Below, in pieces: positions 26,401 through 38,207 of a DNA stretch of 64,000 nucleotides. A program made the position numbers and the translations under genes. The notes under the pieces were generated by a model. It did not search any database, was not told where the DNA came from, and was given only the letters and a program-made list of their open reading frames with translations. Source of the stretch: Mugil cephalus (taxonomy: Eukaryota; Chordata; Actinopteri; Mugiliformes; Mugilidae); NCBI RefSeq assembly GCF_022458985.1, contig NC_061789.1, forward strand, positions 20,874,357-20,938,356, written 5' to 3'. The first letter of the stretch is position 1. Each line of letters starts with the position of its first letter.

Positions 26401-29400
26401 CTTTAAAGTATTTAAAGTTTCATACTTAATAAGATGACCAATAATTCCTGTGTCATTCACCTGTCTGTGGCTGTAGCCCTGCAGCAGGAGAAAGTAAGGG
26501 AAGTCAAAAGGTGGATGGATGGAGTACTGGGTGGTGTTGTCATCGCTGCTCTCCGTCTCCTCCTTCTCCATCCCAAACACCACCTTGTCTGCCTCAACTT
26601 CGGGATCCTCTCTGAGTGCACCCTGTTGGGCACGGCTGGCTTCCTTCCCCATTGTGGACAGATCCATCTCACTCAAGCTCCTCCAGATCCCAAGTCCATC
26701 TGCGTCCTCCCCACTGCTGTCCACAAACAGGGAAGTGACTCTGGAGCGGCTCTTCTGTAGCTTACGAGCCTGAGCATTGATACCTGGACCCGCAAGGACA
26801 CAGTGTGTTACTGAGTGTGTCTGCACTGTACACTGCTAACAATGTGAAAAATGAAGTGCTGCATGTTCATGATGGCCATGGCTGATTGTGACTGACCTAC
26901 AAAGCAAATGATATGTCAGAAGAAGAGAGTAATAACACCAGAAATGTGCACTTACTACAAATGTTACAAAACCCACAAAAGAATATGTAGAAGAAGGGAA
27001 TTAAATAATGTCCTGATTGCCAGTTGACTGATCAGTTCAGCTGTAAGCTGTGTTTAAATCAAAGCAATGCAGGACAGGGGCAAGTTGGGTTTATAAAATG
27101 TTTACAGTAACGATAGTCCCCCCTTCAATCACCCAGGTCAATTGAAACCAACTCCAAAATTCCCTGCAGCGGCACCAATTCAAATGCAACAAAACCAGAG
27201 GAAAGCAGGGAAAGTGCGATGTGGCTGCCTCTATCTGATACCAACAGAGGGTCTGTCGGCCTGACGTAACACAAACACTATTCAGCTCATTTGGAGCCAT
27301 TAAGCACAGTGGAATGCCCGAAGAGCCTGGCCTTCACACCCGGTGTTCTGCTGTTCTTATCAGCTGTGGAAATGGGTGTTTTCCACATTGTTCAGCACCA
27401 CAGTGACAGACTGGGCTCTGTGCCTAAAAACCCATAGAGGTAAAGAGTAGTTTTCCCAGTCAGTGAGAGGAAGAAGAGGAAGAAGAGGAGGGGGCGGGTG
27501 AATAACAGACCCATGAGAACAACTGCATGATGTGACTGACGTCTGAATATGGATATTTCAAGCAGCTGATGCGAATGTGTCATAAGTTAGTTAACTTAAC
27601 TTAGCAAAAAGCTTGAAATGGGATAAAGCTAGCCTGACCAAAAAAGACTCTTTTTGTGAGCGATGTGTTATGGGAACTTTAATGATATTATAACGTGAGA
27701 ACCTGCCTGGATGTGGACCTCTAGCTGACATATAGAATTTGCTTTTTTTTTGTTTTTTTTTTACACTTTTGCACAATTATGCAGCAGGTATCAGGAAGGA
27801 ATCGTCAAGATATCAGCTGTACCAAGACCAGTATCAACAAAGCAGTCTGTTGGTCCAGTGCCGATGAGGGACACAAAACACTAGTGCCAAAGTCAACAGT
27901 AGAGTCCCCAGTGTGCAGGAAGTGAGCTCTGATAGAAAGAATAACACTGCAGAGAGAGGCCACAAGCTGCAGCTACTAGCAGCTACAGGCTCGGTGGGAA
28001 GAGCTGTCCAATGTCTTGATGGTTCGTGGGGACCTGTTGGGCCCTTCAAATAAAACAAAGATAAGAGCGGGACCGCTCTGACCTCCTCTATCGCTCACTG
28101 CAGCTTTTGTTTCCTCCTGACCTCTCTCACATGCCTGTCATGTCTCCCGTTCTAGCTGGTGATAAGCTGGACAATGAAAGCTGTTAGCCAGCAATAAGAC
28201 ACAAGGATAAAAGCTTCCATGCAGACTAAGTAATTGATAACCCAGCCATAAGGATGTTAGGGTCACTCAGTATCTACATCAAGGAAGATGGCAAAAGTCT
28301 TAGATCTTTGAAAAAGACAAGACAGCTCAACCTACGAAATGACTTGGCTGACATGTATACCTGCTGTGATTGTGTCTCTGTCCTTTAAACTTTGCTCCTG
28401 GACGCTCACTCGCAACTGAATTTCAAATCGTCTGGAGAAGCCTTCCTTGGGTTTCCAAAGTGACTGCAGGACCAGGGGTCTCTCGTTGTCACCCACCACC
28501 CTGAAGCACTCCCTCTTCCACTGGTTATCAGTTCCCGTCTGGCCAATCACGTCACACAGCACATAGTCGTTGGTGTCTTCTTTTTCCAGACAGTATCTGA
28601 ACAACAAAAGCAGACAGGGGGCTGTGAGAGTGGAGGATAGAAAGTAACTGTTTTGGAAGCCCACTGGTTTTGGGCCTGCAGATTATATTTTACCTACAAG
28701 GTGTCAGGCATGGCTGCAGATTCTTAGGGTTGATTTTTACCATGTGTCTCACCATTCAGTATACAGATATAAAATTTGCCTTTTATAAAAATAGTGAAAA
28801 CGTGAAACACAATTTGAGAAAGCCCCATTGTTGTCTTCTGACTATTTATTTCCCCAACCAATCTTACAAACACCACAGATATTCACTGTACATTTGCATA
28901 AAACAGACAAAAGCAGAAACTCCTCTAATTTTAAAACAAGTTTTATACATTTATATCTAATAAACAGCTAACTTGTGCAGTCCATGTGATGGAAATTTTA
29001 AGTCATGACAGTGCTTTATAAGTTGTTTAGGGTCACCTCACCCTCGATTTAACCTTGTTGTATAGAGCATATCCAACATATTTATATTTCAGCACCATCT
29101 GACACCTCTCACCTCTCTAAGGCCTCCTTCACCAGCTCCTTTGCGTTGGATTGAGTGGTGGCAAGCACACTTTTGTAGTTGGTCCCTTGACAGATGTCAC
29201 TCCCAAATATCTTCAGGATGCCAGGAACAGACATTTGGCTGGACAGCTCTGCCGGGTCGTCTGCAGCTTGGAGGTCTCCAGTGAGGCTCCCACTGCCCGC
29301 CGCTTGGACGCGGCGTCCACCATCCCGCAGGTTGGGGCTGTGGTTAAAAACTGTTGAAAGCCTGTTGTTGTGTCGGCGGATTTTGCTCTTGGCCGGCTGC

Positions 29401-30322
29401 CGGACACCCGCGGTCTCCGTGGAACGGACAGCACTGTCAGAGTTGTTTGACCTGAGAAGAGAAAAACAATCAAATTTCCTTGTGATTTGGACATGTTTTA
29501 TGGTAGTGTGTGCAGCATCACACTGACTGATTTATAGTGTGTTTTAATGTTTCATTTATAAATGTAAAATATTGAAAAACAATGTATTGACCCAAAACAG
29601 CCTTTGGGGCTTTTTTTTTGAGAACTTCCCTGAAAAAGACCAAAAAATCATGAAAATCACAGATTAATTTTCGATGGAATGGCCAATACATTAATTGATT
29701 GTTGCTTTTAGGAAACAAGACAATCAGGGATACCAAGGCCTTAAATCTAATCGATACAAAGGGATCTTAAGAATCTTTAGACCCTAAATTATACAAAGAA
29801 AAGTTAATTTCCAAAATGAGATGCGTTGTTTTTGGAGTGTTATGTAATAATTAGTCTTATTTAACAAACGCAAGTATATATACATACCAACACTTATAAA
29901 TGGTTAGTAGAACACTGTATCATAACTTTATGTTGCTGTATAAACATATAAATATAGTATGTTTATACTTATAAATACAGTAAAAAAAAGAACAAGAAAC
30001 ATTTTAATAATATAAATTAAGTTTTAATATTTTGAAAGTTGTAATTAATATTTATCAGTGTTCTGATGTTCCGCATCTACGTAAAGCATTTATCTGTATT
30101 TATATGCGTACATACTCAAGAATATACCCAAGCTACAGTTATACTGACAGTAAAGCTGTGCAAACACTGCAAAAATTAAGTATAGTGGACTTACTGGACA
30201 GATCCATTGCTGGGTTTCCTGCCCAATTTGGCCAAGCGCCTTTTGGGAGAGCGAATGAGTAAACCCACCGGGAAGTTCAGGGCTTGTTTATTTACGTGGC
30301 TGCTTCTCTCCTCCGAAATCAT
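8418..30322 (-). CDS. rasip1: Rasip1/Radil-family Rap-Ras effector with RA, FHA, DIL and PDZ domains
   Basis: Sixteen coding exons join with every phase consistent: 30195-30322, 29113-29451, 28361-28596, 26461-26783, 22685-23371, 22517-22554, 20887-21056, 20678-20790, 18147-18366, 17541-17713, 14103-14247, 13011-13192, 12511-12889, 9485-9606, 8738-8877 and 8418-8520. The product is 1165 aa. Order: RA domain about 110-210 (VPGILKIFG), FHA about 343-450 (GAPVTRNGFLL, GDLIGLGKHYLFMFKDP), DIL/dilute domain about 590-860 (FTFQQSVYYLTK, FYQWSRGVQIRANLDLLLDW), a Ser/Pro linker with SSCLLTPPNTP, and PDZ about 1064-1155 (binding loop HGLGLALV). The family links Rap1/Ras to adhesion, Rho regulation and vascular lumen formation. 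The N-terminus (FPVGLLIRSPKRRLAKLG) and the FHA and DIL segments look like RASIP1. The PDZ domain and the ITAGINAQARKLQKSR segment look like RADIL. The family is certain; rasip1 rather than a radil paralogue is my judgement. Confidence 0.92.
11088..11472 (-). mobile_element. Tc1/mariner deletion derivative (copy 1)
   Basis: The minus strand reads like the 3' end of a fish Tc1 transposase gene (a 'gaggtgttgacctggcctccaaatt'-type segment lies at 11280-11310). An unrelated-looking internal stretch follows, then a terminal inverted repeat of the type 'cagtggatttaatgtt..atcagtg'. The 'ctgctgccatcgaggagtgt' stretch recurs in copy 2 at 21205-21686, so both come from one internally deleted, non-autonomous family. 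It lies in the intron between the Rasip1/Radil exons at 12511 and 9606. Confidence 0.65.
20821..20850. repeat. (CA)n microsatellite
   Basis: About 14 CA units in the 96-bp intron between Rasip1/Radil exons 20887-21056 and 20678-20790. It occupies about a third of this short intron, near the branch and acceptor region. Confidence 0.85.
21205..21686 (-). mobile_element. Tc1/mariner deletion derivative (copy 2)
   Basis: Both ends carry related terminal sequence (gatcaggtataacatcatg on the left; gttgtggctgatcagtgtat on the right). The left half, read on the minus strand, matches the end of a Tc1-type transposase gene, including the 'ccacaggacacc' region. The transposase is too truncated to work. 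The element sits in a Rasip1/Radil intron and shares its internal sequence with copy 1. Confidence 0.7.
24543..25573. mobile_element. hAT-type element with near-perfect 8-bp target duplication
   Basis: The left end is CAGTGATGGGAATAA and the right end is TCCAACACTG, whose complement starts CAGTGTTGGA, giving the inverted CAGTG.TGG termini of a common fish hAT family. The flanks are CTCATGAG (24535-24542) and CTGATGAG (25574-25581), a 7 of 8 match, which fits an 8-bp hAT duplication with one later change. I saw no intact transposase. It lies in the intron between Rasip1/Radil exons 26461-26783 and 22685-23371. Confidence 0.75.
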
Positions 30323-30540
30323 TATTGTTTTCAGCTTTTACAGAAACGCAACAAAACTAGCAAGACAGCCGAAATGTCCAGAATAGACCATTCTTCGTAG
30401 CTAGCCAGCTAACCTTGAAGAAAAGTTTACGTGAGTCGTTTTTTTTGTTGTTGTTTTTTGAAAGTTTAAAGGACGTCTTTGCACCTAGTAAACAATATTC
30501 GTGACCGTTAATTGAAAGGGATCTTGAAGCGAACATTCCC

Positions 30541-30895
30541 ACACAAGTTTTGAGAAAACCCAAAGAGAGCGCCGGTACTCTCAAACTTCTAAATACGATT
30601 TACTGGAAATCAAATCCGAAGTGAAAGGAATCCTCTGTTGAACAGGTAGAAAAGGAGGCATTTTCTCATTCCGTTTGTCCATTTTTGAGAGGAAGCGGCT
30701 GGAAAACGGGTGAATTCCGGTCCATAAAACCCGTTAAATCCGTCGGTCGGGACTCAGGAGCGCACAGAGGACAGAATGAATCAACCTGCTACACGAGCTG
30801 GTCGCGGTCGCCACGCACAGCGACGTCACAGCGGAGTCTCGCGCAAGCTCGGCAAAGGAGGCGGGGTAAATCACACACACGCGCGCACACACACA
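30541..30895 (-). promoter_or_regulatory. CpG-rich 5' region of the Rasip1/Radil gene
   Basis: CpG density rises sharply here compared with the AT-rich flanks, just upstream of the ATG at 30322. It contains a GC box (GGCGGGG near 30861) and a CRE-like ACGTCA half-site near 30821. This is typical of a CpG-island promoter or first exon. The start site cannot be fixed from sequence. Confidence 0.5.
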
Positions 30896-31267
30896 CTCAT
30901 CACAATTTCTATCACGCGAAAGGTCAGTCATGAGAGAAGTCGAGATCAAGAAGTGATGATGTTCCTTGCGTTGCATATCTATGTGTGATGATGATCACCG
31001 TCTGAATATAGGTATCCTCAGATATATAGTGTGAGGTATACGTTTATGTCTTGCAGATGTAGTTAAACTATCAGCAGAGCCCTAGCTGTTGGTATTTACC
31101 AAGCCTGGCTAGTTGGTTTGCTAGCTAAATGTCTGGCCTAGCCACCCGGCTAGGACCTCTTTTTTTCTTTATACATTCTGTGGTTAGTGACATGTATAGG
31201 CCTATTACTTAATTCTTTACTGACTTCACATTTAAATAACCTAAGGGAATCCTGCATTATACAAACC

Positions 31268-31270
<3 letters not shown>

Positions 31271-31330
<60 letters not shown>
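31271..31330. repeat. (AC)30 microsatellite
   Basis: Sixty bases of uninterrupted AC dinucleotide. Such runs can adopt Z-DNA and are highly polymorphic. Confidence 0.97.
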
Positions 31331-31333
<3 letters not shown>

Positions 31334-31375
31334 TCACAATTGGAGAATAGACAAGTAAACTCCACCGTTTCCCTA

Positions 31376-31376
<1 letters not shown>

Positions 31377-31412
<36 letters not shown>
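31377..31412. repeat. (TA)18 microsatellite
   Basis: Thirty-six bases of uninterrupted TA, only 46 bp from the (AC)30 array, about 1 kb upstream of the Rasip1/Radil start codon. Confidence 0.97.
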
Positions 31413-31417
<5 letters not shown>

Positions 31418-32203
31418 ATATTGTAATTAATGTGTACCTTGATCTCAAAAACGCCCACCGCTTTGCAAATGAAGTTTGAAGTTAATCAATCCTTCTGCTG
31501 ACTAGTTATCAGGACTATAGGCTCGGGAAAATAGCAGCTTCCTTCATATAAACCCACGTGTGCATGTAATTTATGTCCATGTAGATAGTCAAATTTAACT
31601 CGTAACTTTGCCTAGGTCACTATTAAGTTTTTATGGCTAACATGCTAATGTAACAATGAAAATACTAATGTTAATACCAAATAACAGTAAGACAAGTTTA
31701 ATTTTCACAGTGACTATTTGTAATTTTTCTGAGTAATTTCAAACTTTCAAAGACGATGGGAATAACATTTATAGACCCATTAATGGTGAGAATAAGACAT
31801 TTATTTCAACATAGCACATCCGCCCCATAAGGTTACACTGTAGAATGTTCCCTGCGATGTATCAAACATGGCGTCAATGATTTGAGTTAGCCAGACGCTC
31901 TCCAATATAGGGCTCTGTGTTAAATGTGTATATACTGCCACCTCTTGGCAGATATAGGACACTGCCTCTGTAGTTTTACATCAGTAGCTAGTTGTGATAG
32001 TTATAGATATGCCTTTAAAGACAGCTCAAGTCACATGTGTGACAGTCGACATCAAACAGTGTCTTTGTCTTCTGCAGAAGGGGTCAGATGGACATTGCAG
32101 TAGGAAGAGACATTAAAGAGTTCCAATGAGTAGAGCTTTAGCTTTATACTCTGATCTCTTCCTCCAAATTCATGCCAAAAAGGAGAGAAAGAAATTCACA
32201 GCA

Positions 32204-32615
32204 TCAGGAATGTCCTGCTTTAACTGCATATGAGCTTTTTAAACTAAGCTGATTTATCAGTGGCTCTGTAGCAAAAGTAGCCGAGGTACCTAGACCTAAA
32301 AATGCAAAAGTAGCAATTACCTTGGTTCTCTTTTGTGGCTTGACACACACTTGATTCCTTTTGTGCAGCAGTGAAGGATGCAGTAGGGAACATTCTTGAC
32401 AATGAACTTTGTCTTTGCAGCTACTCTTCATTGTGACCATATTTCAGACATGCAAAACAAACAGTTGCTTCTCAATGAGTCAGTCTTTTCTTTATGAAGT
32501 TTACTTTTGAGTTTTCTGCACACTACAAGGCTGTGATACTCTCCTTTGCAATAAACACAAGGCTTGCCATTTGAATCCAGTGTGACCCATACATGTTTTG
32601 TGTTCCTTGTTTGAT

Positions 32616-32654
<39 letters not shown>

Positions 32655-32990
32655 CCATCAGTCTGTGGAAAAACAGCTTCTGTGGATACTTTCTTTTGTT
32701 TAAGTGTCTCTGCAGATTGTGGCTTTGATTTCTATTGAACTGAATCTCATAGTGTCTTTTATATTTCCATAATGTGGGTGTGTATCTAACCTGCTTGTTA
32801 ACAAAGTCAACAAAGTCCTTGAACTACACTATTTGTTTTGTTTCTTCTTCTATGTCACAGGCAGACTTTCTATAAGACTCTTTAAGTCTGATTGGAAACT
32901 TATTAACCAGTCCAGTTCTGTTGCCATTGTTGATGGAGTGACATACTGCATAACATGTAAGAACTGTCAAATTGGGTCTTCTGATTTGTT
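32204..32990 (-). pseudogene. Degraded retroelement gag fragment with zinc-knuckle cysteines
   Basis: Minus-strand fragments in at least two frames resemble the C-terminal gag region of a BEL/Pao-type LTR retrotransposon: a CVYC...H...C knuckle near 32530-32560, then CLFC and CQEC...HPSLLH further on, and an upstream basic/aromatic segment near 32790-32830. The reading is interrupted by stops and frame changes and by a poly(A) tract on this strand (T33 at 32617-32649). I saw no flanking LTRs. It is an inert relic; the family assignment is by pattern only. Confidence 0.5.
32617..32649. repeat. Poly(T) tract of 33 bases
   Basis: Uninterrupted T run on the plus strand inside the gag-like relic. 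On the minus strand it reads as a poly-lysine stretch, which is not meaningful coding. Confidence 0.97.
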
Positions 32991-34181
32991 TAATAAGTTA
33001 CCCGTGTTTTAATTTTTACTTATTTTAACTTATTTCGAGTTCAGATTAAGAATTTACATGGGGTACTTGTGTCCAGAGTTTCCATCTTGTAAACTTACCA
33101 CGCTTACTTATAATAGTCTCAATTTTTTCTTTACCAGTTATTATGTATGGCAGACTTCCTTTTCAGTTCTCTAAAAACATCCCTTAATGTCAAAGGTTTT
33201 CGTGACAATGTAAAAAGAAAACTTATTTTTTATGTTTTGTAGTAGTCAAAATCCTGACTTGATTCTATTACAGGAGTTTCCCTCAGTGAAAAATGTTGAA
33301 AAGTTTTGGGAAGCACAATGAGCGCAATGGGCAATTAATGTTATTTTTGCCATGCTTCTTAACAGTCAGCAGAGGTCGCCATTCCACCTAACAAATTTAA
33401 ATTAAAGGTATTGTCGTTGACCTCATATGAGCAGGTAGATTATTTTGGTTTTCAAATTAGATAACTCTTTTCTTTGTGGTCATTAACTTGTATAACTATA
33501 GTCATGCACTTCAAGTTAAAGTTATGCTGACACAGCTATATATACAATTAGACACACTCACAAACACTTACAATGAAGCTCATCTAGAGAATGATATTAG
33601 AGATGATCTTGTTGACAGATTTGTGGAGCCCTTTAAACCCAAACATCAAGGAGTTCACTGCAACAAGAGCAGATCCTTCCAGTCCAGAATTGACATATGG
33701 TACATAAATGTACAGTTTGTTTTAGAATCATTACCAATTTATCCCAATTCACTTAGGTGCAACGCAATAGAGTAGTAAATTATGTGGCTTCTGGAAATTA
33801 AATAACAAGTTATCAAATGGTGAAATATTTTTTAATCTAAGAACAGACAGATGTGAATGATTTTTTACTAATATTAATTGGCACATCACAAACATGGTAA
33901 GAGAAATGTGTTGGCAAATAGTACATAATATATACCAATTTACTTGACTTTAATGCAGTGAATGAAACAATAATTTCTATTCCCAAATCTTATCAGTCGT
34001 AATAAATAAATGACCCCGTGAATAAATAATGCTTATCAGCACAACATCTCAAAATGAAATATGCTGCTTTTTTGCGTGTGCTTTCTAATCACAAGTTTCA
34101 TAACACATCTTGTGGTTGCAGAGTCTGAATTGTAGGATCCTTTAATACCTCCTCGTCATCATTGTTTTGAATCCTCTTCAG

Positions 34182-34771
34182 CATAGATGTCAAACTCTGG
34201 CCCGCAGTGTAATTATATTTGGCCCGCGTGACCAAATACCAACTGGCTAGTAGAGCTGGCCCGCCGATGGTATACTATGCATGTATTGCTGATACTACAA
34301 ATCCTAGAATGCTCTGCTGGTAGCGCGTCAATCAGGACAGGACCCATCTACGCACTCCCCTCTGTTGACAGTAGTCACAGTGTCCGCATGCTACTACTGG
34401 CACAGCGCTACACCTCCAAGAAATGGAGAAGGGAAAGGCAGAAAACAGGGGCTTTCCGTACAGGTGGGAGGCAGAATATCTGTTTACATATAATATAAGG
34501 AGTTGAGACAAAATACAATTGATAAGTACATTAGCAACGAAAAGAATGAAGTATTGAAAAACGCAATGAAATATGATAACTCGTTTAAGTCCCTTGCTGT
34601 ATGTAGCCCTTACATGTAGCTTACAAAACAAGGACCCTAATGCTTATAACATAAGCAAAATGCTTTATGTGGCTATACTTTTTGTTTAAGAAAATGCACA
34701 AAAACATATTGTGGCCTGCAACTTTGTGGATTTATTAAATGTTGGCCTGCTAAGATGCTATGATACCCCTG
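34182..34771 (+). mobile_element. hAT element with perfect 8-bp target-site duplication
   Basis: An exact 8-bp repeat CTCTTCAG flanks the element at 34174-34181 and 34772-34779. The ends are CATAGATGTCAAACTC on the left and, on the complement of the right end, CAGGGGTATCATAG, so the termini are inverted and related, as in fish hAT elements with 'CAGGGGTGTCAAACTC' ends. Inside, from about 34423, a plus-strand frame reads like the start of a GTF2IRD2/ZBED-like transposase (GFPYRWEAEYLFT) but soon hits a stop. At 590 bp it is a non-autonomous, internally deleted copy. Confidence 0.85.
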
Positions 34772-34803
34772 CTCTTCAGGTTTTGTTATTATTGTTGCTG
34801 TTG

Positions 34804-35053
34804 CGGCTTTGGCTCAGTAGGTAGAGCGGGTTGTCCATGAACTGAAGGGTTAGCGGTTTGATCGCCCGAGTGTCCCATATGCCGAAGTGTCCTTGAGCAA
34901 GATACTGAACCCCCATTTGCTCCCAGTGCAACTGGCACTGGTGTGAGAATGTGTGAGTGAATGGGTGGATGTGTCTCTGACTGTAAAAGCGCTTTGAGTA
35001 CCTTTGAGTAGGTAGAAAGGCGCTACATAAGAGCAAGACCATTTACCATTTAA
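34804..35053 (+). mobile_element. tRNA-derived SINE
   Basis: The head resembles a tRNA gene, with an A-box-like TGGCTCAGTAGGTAGAGCGG at about 34810-34829 and a B-box-like GGTTTGATCGC at 34855-34865. The body has the 'gtgtccttgagcaagatactgaaccc' type sequence, and the tail contains 'gcgctttgag...aaggcgctacata...ccatttaccattt', a hallmark of a widespread fish SINE. It is not a functional tRNA. A diverged copy in the opposite orientation lies at 52862-53052. Confidence 0.8.
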
Positions 35054-38000
35054 GTCTAAAACTGATGAGCTTTGTTTTAGACAGTACCATCATTAGCTTA
35101 AATTCAGTTTTCAGGCTTCCCTTGCTTTACAGTCCCATGTAAGCGGCCACACTAAGCTTAGAAAACAGCAGATCACGCAGATGAAAGACAAATTAGTGTA
35201 TTTTGAGAGTACAAGACAGTGACAGCCCTCTTTAATAATTTCTTGCTACTTGATTCCAGAAAGGCATGTGTATATAGGTATAGTCTGGCTAAGTTTTGGA
35301 TTCTCATTTTCACATGGCCCTTTGAAGGATTTATTAGTTTGAAGATCTGTGTTGTGAAAGGCGGGGCGCTTCCACTCAACACCATTTATCTAGCGAAGAA
35401 CTTCCTCATTTCCATGTCACGCATCCCAGACAGCATCCCAGAGACATCTGTCTTATTTGTGTCAGCAGCAAGTGGGGATTATTTAAGACAAGTCAAAACA
35501 AGCATTTTCCTGTGTCTGTTTCTTTCACACACAGATAAAAGCACGAATGCTGTCATTGTCAACAGGTGGTGTCAGAGACAGGATGTTCATTGACCTATAA
35601 AACATGGGTTGTGTAACAAGAGCAAAAAAACATGGATACTGTATACATAATGCATAGGTGAGAACTCATAATAGCTTTGCGGGTACAAGTGTCAAGATTC
35701 CCTAGCAAAATTCCAACAATCTACTTAATGCAGGCTGCCACAGTTTAGGATTAGACAAATTAGGTTTTAAGCAATCTAACTGAAAAAAATATTCACAATA
35801 CAATTTTATGTTTCAGTTGATATCAACACTGCCTATTTTTATTGAGCTACGTTTAATAAAGACACAGAGAAAAAATGTATTAAACTGAATTTATTTTGTA
35901 TTCAACCTCCTTGCCATATCAGTAATACAGAAATGTGAAACACATAGTGCTCTCATGTCAGTCAGACAAACCTGCCATACTTGCAAGCTTACCTGTCAAC
36001 CTGCCAATCAACTTACAGCTAACAGTGCTATAACCATGACCCAAAGCTGTAGAAATAATAACATAACAATAACAACATACTGTAAAGTTACACACAACAG
36101 TGACACAGAATGCTTAGGGTTCGTTCATGCACCCGAACCTTGTGCATTTGATATGTACTGTTTGCATTTACCTCTAATCTCTGCAAATAGACAGTTTTCA
36201 TTGAAAAAGCTGCTAAGGTCATCATTATCATCTCTTCTGAGCATCACACAAAATGTGGGTTGTTAGTGCTGTCGTCCTGTGATGTTAATGGAAGAGTCAG
36301 CGTGGCAGACTATGTTGATATGAAAGACTCATTCTAAGGCAACAATAAGACATCATTCTCATTTTAAAGTGATAATACAACAGTAAAAATTATGAATACC
36401 TAAGTTATTGAATGACATTGAGATAGTTATCCCTGTTAGTAGACTACTGACAAACAATATGTGATCTTACTCTCACGTGATATGTCATATTGTATAATAT
36501 AAAATTAACTGAAAATACTTTGTTTCCATATAGTTTACAACACTGCAGTAAATCAGAACTGTTATCTCAAAGAAAAATTGGCCTTTATCACCAGAGCTAC
36601 ACTTGTACTGACATGGCTAAGTGTATGTAAACATGTACATGGCATGAAATATGAGTAAACATTACTGCAGGTAAAAATGTTGCTCAGCGCTGTCATTAAA
36701 AGGGTTAATAAAGTTAAGCCAATTTCTTGGTATTGTCACACTTTTTACAAGATACACTTTTTAAGCATATGCACAAGTAACACAGGCACATGACGTGATA
36801 ACATTTGCATCACAGGAAAAAATGTTCGAGGGACAAAGACCACACAATCCACTATATGTTAGCTCGGTCACATGGAATGGCATGACACTTCACTGAACTG
36901 GACTGCAGACCGTGAGACCATGCAGTACAGGGGAGTCCAAGCAAATAATGTAGACAAACATTTTCAGTGAGCCATCTGAGCTGGATGAGCATGCAACAAG
37001 AGAGCCAGTCACACAACGTATTACCTGCATAACAGAATCAAGTCAAGAAAAGAATACCTGCTTTTATTTTTATTTTTTTTCCATGTAAGAGTTTTTCAGA
37101 AGCTATCCATCAAAATGTGCAATGGTGTCCATAAATATTCAAACCTTTTAAACAGTTCTATTTTGGCTCTTCTGAATTGAAACAGTGATTATGAAGTCAA
37201 AGTGTGGAGATTTTATTTGTACTTAAAGAATGAACATGTTCTCATTCATAGCCCATTTGGCAAAATATTTTCCCGGTTTTAGGTTCTACATCATCCAGAT
37301 TATGGTATATCCAAAGAACATGCTAAAACGATGCCAACTGGACTAGGGTTTCTTGAAGATGTTTCACCATTTCTCCAAGTTTTTCCATTCCTTTTCCATT
37401 TTAAGAGGAACCTCTGTGGGTGTTTCCCATTTGAAACCCACATGAGAAGGAGCTATGAACCACCAGTGCTATAGATGTAAATGGAAGAATCTACTTTGAT
37501 CCTGTTTTCCCTCCCCATGAATGCTACTTATACCTTGGAGCAGGAGTCTTTGGCCATTAATGGGTTGTTAGTGTACCATTCAGAAGATAAAAAAGCTACT
37601 TGGATGAGTGATGAAACATCATTAAGAACCCCTACAGAGTCAGTTTCCCTTGTTTTGGCTTGTTTTTTAGGAATCCCCAATTCTGTTCAAATCTTCAAAT
37701 ATGGTAATACTGCCCAGACAAACATTTATTGAAAAGTCATTGGACCTCAGTCGAAACTGCGCATTCAATTTCCCTATAAACAACAACAAAATCTAAACCA
37801 GCGACCTACACTGCGAAAGTTTTGAAGATGAATGGTTGTAAAGCCCTACAATTAACATGGGTGCAGCATTTGCTCCCTGACAGTGATGTTTCTTCACACC
37901 AACATTAATCAGAGTTTACTCGCTGCGTCTTGTCCAGTCCATGTGTCACATGGACTGGACAAAATACCAAGTCAAATACAGCTAGAAGGTGGTTTTAACT

Positions 38001-38207
38001 AATTTCAGTGAGGTCCTCATGAAGCCATAGCATAGGCAGGGATGTTTTTTTTTTTTTTTTATATATCATGTTTTATATCATATCATGTTTGTAAGACTTG
38101 TTTGGAGGCCCCTGTGCTCTAAAGTGCTGGTGTGCTGAGATAAAGCAACAAAGAATATTGTTCATGTACAGTACTTTCTTACTACACTGAATAATTGACA
38201 TTAACAC

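Larger units (their letters stand above)
30323..38207. other. Repeat-rich intergenic region
   Basis: No host coding exon was found over almost 8 kb. It contains the Rasip1/Radil 5' region, two dinucleotide arrays, a degraded retroelement gag segment, a hAT element, a tRNA-derived SINE, and on the right the presumed 3' UTR of ush1g. The stretch 35055-38040 is AT-rich with no recognisable gene. Confidence 0.6.

Noticed and set aside
31150..31458. Frames of about 80-100 codons across the dinucleotide arrays
   Set aside because: They encode only His-Thr, Cys-Val or Tyr-Ile repeats from microsatellites.
33476..33775. 99-codon plus-strand frame in the intergenic region
   Set aside because: No recognisable domain, no splice context and no neighbouring coding; likely chance.
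34804..34880. tRNA gene
   Set aside because: It has A- and B-box-like motifs but no cloverleaf acceptor stem that pairs, and it continues into a SINE body.
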